Positions 58,051-64,000 of a DNA stretch of 64,000 nt are shown here, piece by piece. Within the stretch, counting starts at the first letter, position 1. The number at the start of each line of letters is the position of its first letter. The DNA is taken from the NCBI GenBank assembly GCA_016932075.1, contig JAFGDP010000010.1, positions 59,118 to 123,117 on the forward strand, written 5' to 3'. This stretch comes from Chitinispirillaceae bacterium. Lineage in GTDB: Bacteria > Fibrobacterota > Chitinivibrionia > Chitinivibrionales > Chitinispirillaceae. The translations under genes were made by a program, and so were the position numbers. The notes beneath the pieces are model-generated. The model made no database searches. It had not been told where the DNA came from and saw nothing but the letters and a program-made list of their open reading frames with translations.

Positions 58051-59184
58051 TCACCGCTGGCTGAATTCACGCAGCCGGGTAAAAACGTATTTCACTATCT
58101 TTTCCTTTTTCTCAAATTCGATATTGATAAAGCGGGTGTGATACAGAAAATGCTGCGCGCCCTTATGGCGGGATACCGCCAGCACCTTGGCCTGCACGCC
58201 GGCGATGGTCAGTTTTGGCGAACTCGAGGTGACAAGGACCGTGTCCCCCACGCCGAGCTGCCGCTGCGAAATAAAGGCACACCCTCCACCGGAAATATCG
58301 CATAACTTCACCATGAACGGCATCGTATCGTCAGGCCTGCCTTTTTCCGAGGCGATACACTTGATACTGACCGCCAGATCCGTTTCGACGCGCACATCCT
58401 GGCGCAGCTGGTTGCGTTTGAACGAAAGGGTATGACGGCATTTGACCGTCTCCGACGAAGGATCAAATGAAACGAGCGGCACTTCGATGCCATAGATTCC
58501 GTCCGCCTTGCGTGTAAATGCCATGCGGACGGGTGATTCAAATGCGAGCATGCGACCCTTTTCAGCGCTGGTAAGCTTCACCGAAAAAAACAATTCGCGT
58601 ACCAGCGAAACAAGAGCTTCCCCCTGGATGGTCTTCCGGGGTCCAAGCATCCAGACGTTCTGACCGGGCGAAAGATTCCGGGTAGAAATCAGCGGTTGCC
58701 CCTGCTCTAAAATACCGTAGTGCATCTTTTTGCGCAACGACTGCAGAAGGTCTTCGAGTGCCAGGAGCTCGGCCTCGTCCCGATCAGTGGCGAGCGCACT
58801 TGCGACGATATGGTCAACGCCCTTTTCATACGCGGGAAGTGATGAAAACAGTTCGTTGATATCTGTTATTCCGGTTTCCTGTGCAATGAGGCGCAGCAAA
58901 CGACGTTCTTCTCCATTGATGCTGAACCGACGGGAATTCTCGTTAAAACGCTCCTCAAGGACGTTTTTTTCGACGTAATCCTGCTGCTTCACTCTGACCA
59001 GCTCAAACAAGAAAAATGACGCGGCGAGTGCAATACAAAGAAGAATCAGCACAATCGCCTCTCCGGTTTCTGCCTTAGGAAGACTGAGGTCTGAATATCG
59101 CGTAACTTCGGCTATGGCCTGTGCAGCGGGAAACACCAGAAACACCACCGGTAGTTTGCTTGCTTCAAAGAGGCACCGTATCAT
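58051..59184 (-). CDS. Membrane-anchored PilZ-domain protein
   Basis: 377 aa. An N-terminal segment is followed by one membrane helix near residues 42-62 (AIVLILLCIALAASFFLFEL), a helical middle (RRLLRLIAQETGITDINELF), a YcgR-N-like beta region (LSPGQNVWML) and a C-terminal PilZ domain from about 260, with the c-di-GMP-binding RQDVR and DISGGG motifs. It probably senses c-di-GMP and acts on the flagellar motor like YcgR, supported by motB and motA next to it on the same strand. Confidence 0.82.
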   Translation of the reverse strand: MIRCLFEASKLPVVFLVFPAAQAIAEVTRYSDLSLPKAETGEAIVLILLCIALAASFFLFELVRVKQQDYVEKNVLEERFNENSRRFSINGEERRLLRLIAQETGITDINELFSSLPAYEKGVDHIVASALATDRDEAELLALEDLLQSLRKKMHYGILEQGQPLISTRNLSPGQNVWMLGPRKTIQGEALVSLVRELFFSVKLTSAEKGRMLAFESPVRMAFTRKADGIYGIEVPLVSFDPSSETVKCRHTLSFKRNQLRQDVRVETDLAVSIKCIASEKGRPDDTMPFMVKLCDISGGGCAFISQRQLGVGDTVLVTSSSPKLTIAGVQAKVLAVSRHKGAQHFLYHTRFINIEFEKKEKIVKYVFTRLREFSQR

Positions 59185-59259
59185 AGCCAGACTTTCATTT
59201 CAGCCTTTTTCTTCCCCTGCCAGGGGATATGCAGATTGTGACGTTCGTTGAGAAAAAGC

Positions 59260-60096
59260 CTAAAACGTCTCAGGTACATACTCTTCTTGTTCAGGCGCAT
59301 GCACCTCGTCATCAGAAAAAACAGGCAGGGTATCGCCGCCGGTCAGCGTCCTCCCCGATATTCCCTGGCCGGCTTCGGGCTCGAACTTCGAATAATCGCT
59401 TGACAACAAAACAATATCAACGCGACGGTTGAGCGCCCGGTTACGCTCGCTTGTGTTCGGCACCGACGGTTTATACTCTCCATAGCCGGCCGCAGACAGC
59501 CGTTCCGGCGAAATGTCCCCCTGCGCAATAAAATACTGCAGCACATTGGTTGCGCGCGCCGTGGAAAGCTCCCAGTTTGAAAAATACTGCCGTGTATGGA
59601 TTGGAACGTTGTCGGTATGTCCCTCGACGCGGATCGAGTTGGGCATGGCAGCCAGAATATGTGCCACACTGCGCACAATCTCCTTGGCCGCCGGCGTCAA
59701 ATCCGCTGATCCGATCTCAAAGAGCACCGTATCTTTGACACTGATGACCAGTCCGCGCGGGCCGAGATCGGTGGAAATCTTTCCCTCGAGCCCTTTCTGC
59801 GCAATCATTCGGCGGACCTTCTGCTCGGTATTCTGCATCTCGAGGTGCTCTTTATAAACCTTCTGTCCGGGCATGAAGGACCTTCCGCCGTCGAGCACTC
59901 CGCCTCTTCCCACGCCACCGAATACAATGGCCAGCGATGCCGAGACCGCTTCAAACTTTTTTTTATCAACTTGACTCATTGCGTAGAGTACGATGAAAAA
60001 AATAAGGAGAAGCGTAATAAGATCGGCATAGGTCAGGAGCCACCGTTCTGAGCGGTCCTTTTCTGCGCGTGGGGGCCCTCCGCCTTTTTTCGCCAT
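59260..60096 (-). CDS. motB: Flagellar stator protein MotB
   Basis: 278 aa. One N-terminal membrane helix in RWLLTYADLITLLLIFFIVL with the conserved proton-path Asp (TYADL), a plug/linker, and a C-terminal OmpA-like peptidoglycan-binding domain (VEGHTDNVPIHT, LSTARATNVLQYFI, SAAGYGEYKP). It forms the ion-driven stator with MotA. It starts seven bases after motA. A C-terminal acidic tail of about 45 residues follows the OmpA domain. Confidence 0.93.
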   Translation of the reverse strand: MAKKGGGPPRAEKDRSERWLLTYADLITLLLIFFIVLYAMSQVDKKKFEAVSASLAIVFGGVGRGGVLDGGRSFMPGQKVYKEHLEMQNTEQKVRRMIAQKGLEGKISTDLGPRGLVISVKDTVLFEIGSADLTPAAKEIVRSVAHILAAMPNSIRVEGHTDNVPIHTRQYFSNWELSTARATNVLQYFIAQGDISPERLSAAGYGEYKPSVPNTSERNRALNRRVDIVLLSSDYSKFEPEAGQGISGRTLTGGDTLPVFSDDEVHAPEQEEYVPETF

Positions 60097-60103
60097 AGTG
60101 CCG

Positions 60104-60883
60104 CTACTTCGAGAATGCGGTGATATTCTTCGCTATCGACCGGGCCAGAAACGCCTTGAGTTTCTGCTCAACGATACGCGGATTATCGCCCGACTGAAGC
60201 GAGAGGATACCTTCAAGCATGATATGTTTGACAAGTTGTTCATGCTCATGTCTCACCTTGAGCTTGCTTGCAATGGGAAGCCAAATAAGATTGGCCGACA
60301 CGATCCCGTAGAGGGTACAGATAAACGCCAGGGCGATGGCGCCGGCAAGTTCATTGGGATTCGATACATTGGAGAGTACGTTAATGAGACCGAGCACCGT
60401 CCCGATGATGCCCATGGTCGGCGCATATCCACCTGCCGATTCAAAAACGCTTGCTCCAAGATGGTGACGCTCGGCGATAAAGGCTATTTTCGTCTCGAGC
60501 GTGTCGCGAACGAGCGTGGGATCGGTACCGTCGATAACCAGTTGAAGACCGCTTTTCAGAAATTCATCATCGGTATTTGCCAGCTCGGATTCAAGACAGA
60601 GAATGCCCTCACGGCGCGCCCGTTCAGAGAAACCGACAAGTTTTTTTATGACGTCGGGAATATTGTGCTTCTGCTCTGTAAAGGCAATAACCAAAAGCTG
60701 CGGGACGATGGCAAGGGACGACATGGGAAAGCTCACCACCACGGCGCCGATTGTTCCGCCCAAGATAATGATCGCAGCCGAGATACCAATATATGAAGTG
60801 AGGCTGCCGCCCTCGAGAATGATACCTACAGCCAGGGCGCCAAAACCGAGAATTAAGCCAAAAATGGTGGTGAAATCGATCAT
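60104..60883 (-). CDS. motA: Flagellar stator protein MotA
   Basis: 259 aa with four membrane helices (FGLILGFGALAVGIILEGG, AAIIILGGTIGAVVVSFP, and a late pair around PTMGIIGTVLGLINVL and LAFICTLYGIVSANLIWLP) and the large cytoplasmic loop with GILCLESE, as in MotA/PomA. The upstream 93 bases contain TTGGCATGCTTCCGGC on the minus strand; it shares 11 bases with the clpB sigma-54-like box but has a poor -12 element. The operon is motA-motB-PilZ-TerB-like. Confidence 0.93.
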   Translation of the reverse strand: MIDFTTIFGLILGFGALAVGIILEGGSLTSYIGISAAIIILGGTIGAVVVSFPMSSLAIVPQLLVIAFTEQKHNIPDVIKKLVGFSERARREGILCLESELANTDDEFLKSGLQLVIDGTDPTLVRDTLETKIAFIAERHHLGASVFESAGGYAPTMGIIGTVLGLINVLSNVSNPNELAGAIALAFICTLYGIVSANLIWLPIASKLKVRHEHEQLVKHIMLEGILSLQSGDNPRIVEQKLKAFLARSIAKNITAFSK

Positions 60884-60976
60884 GAATCGTCAACTCCCCA
60901 CAAAAAGAACCACAACATGGCCTGATACAATGCATTACCATTGTACCATTCCGCCGGAAGCATGCCAAGGGTTGTT

Positions 60977-63527
<2,551 letters not shown>

Positions 63528-63589
63528 GGTTTTCCTATTGTTCGATTATGGACATCCGGAAGCCTGCCCGGCGGCTTCAGAATTCCCGG

Positions 63590-64000
63590 TTATTTCCTTT
63601 TTTCCTTGAATGCCGCGATCGCCTTGTCGAGGCGCGACTTTGCCGTGTCATCTATCTGTTTTTTTTCCTTGATATCGGCAAGGAGGTCGCGGTGATGTTC
63701 ATCCAGAAATGCGCTGTAGTCCTTTTCCCACTGCCCGATCGCGTCAATGGCCACGTCATCAAGAAAGCCATTGACACCGGCGTAAATCACCGCGACTTGT
63801 TTTTCAACCGACAGCGGTCTGTACTGGTCCTGTTTGAGCACCTCGGTGAGGCGCTCGCCGCGCGCCAGCTGTGCCTGGGAATGCGAATCGAGTTCCGAAC
63901 TGAACTGCGCGAACGCGGCCAGTTCGCGGTATTGCGCCAGGTCGAGCCGAAGCCGTCCCGCGACCTGTCGCATCGCCTTGATCTGCGCCTTGCCACCGAC
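63590..64000 (-). CDS. atpA: ATP synthase subunit alpha, C-terminal part (cut by window edge)
   Basis: The frame is open to the edge and reads [15 protein letters not shown] at its start, the conserved alpha-subunit helical domain (SVGG.AQ.KAMK.VAG). The remaining C-terminal bundle follows ([32 protein letters not shown] split). The N-terminal and nucleotide-binding parts lie outside the window. The order alpha-gamma-beta-epsilon is the usual one. Confidence 0.95.
   Translation of the reverse strand, partial: VGGKAQIKAMRQVAGRLRLDLAQYRELAAFAQFSSELDSHSQAQLARGERLTEVLKQDQYRPLSVEKQVAVIYAGVNGFLDDVAIDAIGQWEKDYSAFLDEHHRDLLADIKEKKQIDDTAKSRLDKAIAAFKEKRK

Overview
The window reads as chromosomal DNA of a Gram-negative, probably anaerobic and motile bacterium of moderately high GC. 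It has outer-membrane and lipoprotein genes, a flagellar-type MotAB stator, 2[4Fe-4S] ferredoxins and a mercury-methylation gene pair. Two secreted proteins end in short tails resembling type IX-like sorting or anchoring domains, which suggests the FCB superphylum, possibly Fibrobacterota or a relative. That placement is an inference and was not tested. No rRNA, tRNA, integrase or intact insertion sequence was recognised.

Left part (1-21.2 kb): an envelope pair (lipoprotein and OmpP1/FadL-like porin), a ChaN-like protein with a truncated SpoU methyltransferase remnant, a SWIB-domain protein with its own strong promoter and terminator, and rnhA. The tryptophan genes trpE-trpG and trpC follow on the minus strand, separated by an oppositely oriented GH105 glycosidase. 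Next is a minus-strand amidoligase/peptidase neighbourhood: papain-like C39 peptidase, RLAN/RimK ATP-grasp ligase, GCS2-type glutamate ligase and N-formylglutamate amidohydrolase-like protein. Then come clpB behind a sigma-54-like promoter, a small ferredoxin, lpd and an HD-GYP protein with a degenerate receiver.

Middle (21.4-36 kb): a nucleotide-synthesis block, carA-carB-DUF1846-pyrG-purF paralogue-purF. carAB has a promoter and a long structured leader. A structured dispersed repeat lies directly upstream of pyrG. An Ig-like lipoprotein, a metallophosphoesterase and a double-FHA protein follow on the opposite strand.

Accessory stretch (36-46 kb): a coiled-coil membrane protein, a small Cys-containing membrane protein, hgcA-hgcB, a LamG-like secreted protein, a second copy of the dispersed repeat, a candidate structured RNA with a terminator, a regulator-like protein, a 42-bp tandem array of about twelve units, REP-like palindromes, an acyltransferase and a decayed antitoxin-like gene.

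Right part (46-64 kb): housekeeping again. It holds an aldo/keto reductase, a secreted coiled-coil protein, glmS-scpA-scpB-mutS, a LacI-type sensor fused to a PP2C phosphatase, a TerB-like protein, a PilZ protein with motA/motB, and the ATP synthase genes atpA(partial)-atpG-atpD-atpC.

The strongest leads are hgcAB, the amidoligase/peptidase cluster, the dispersed structured repeat whose two copies keep a hairpin with different sequence, the candidate RNA at about 41.7-41.85 kb, and the 42-bp array.
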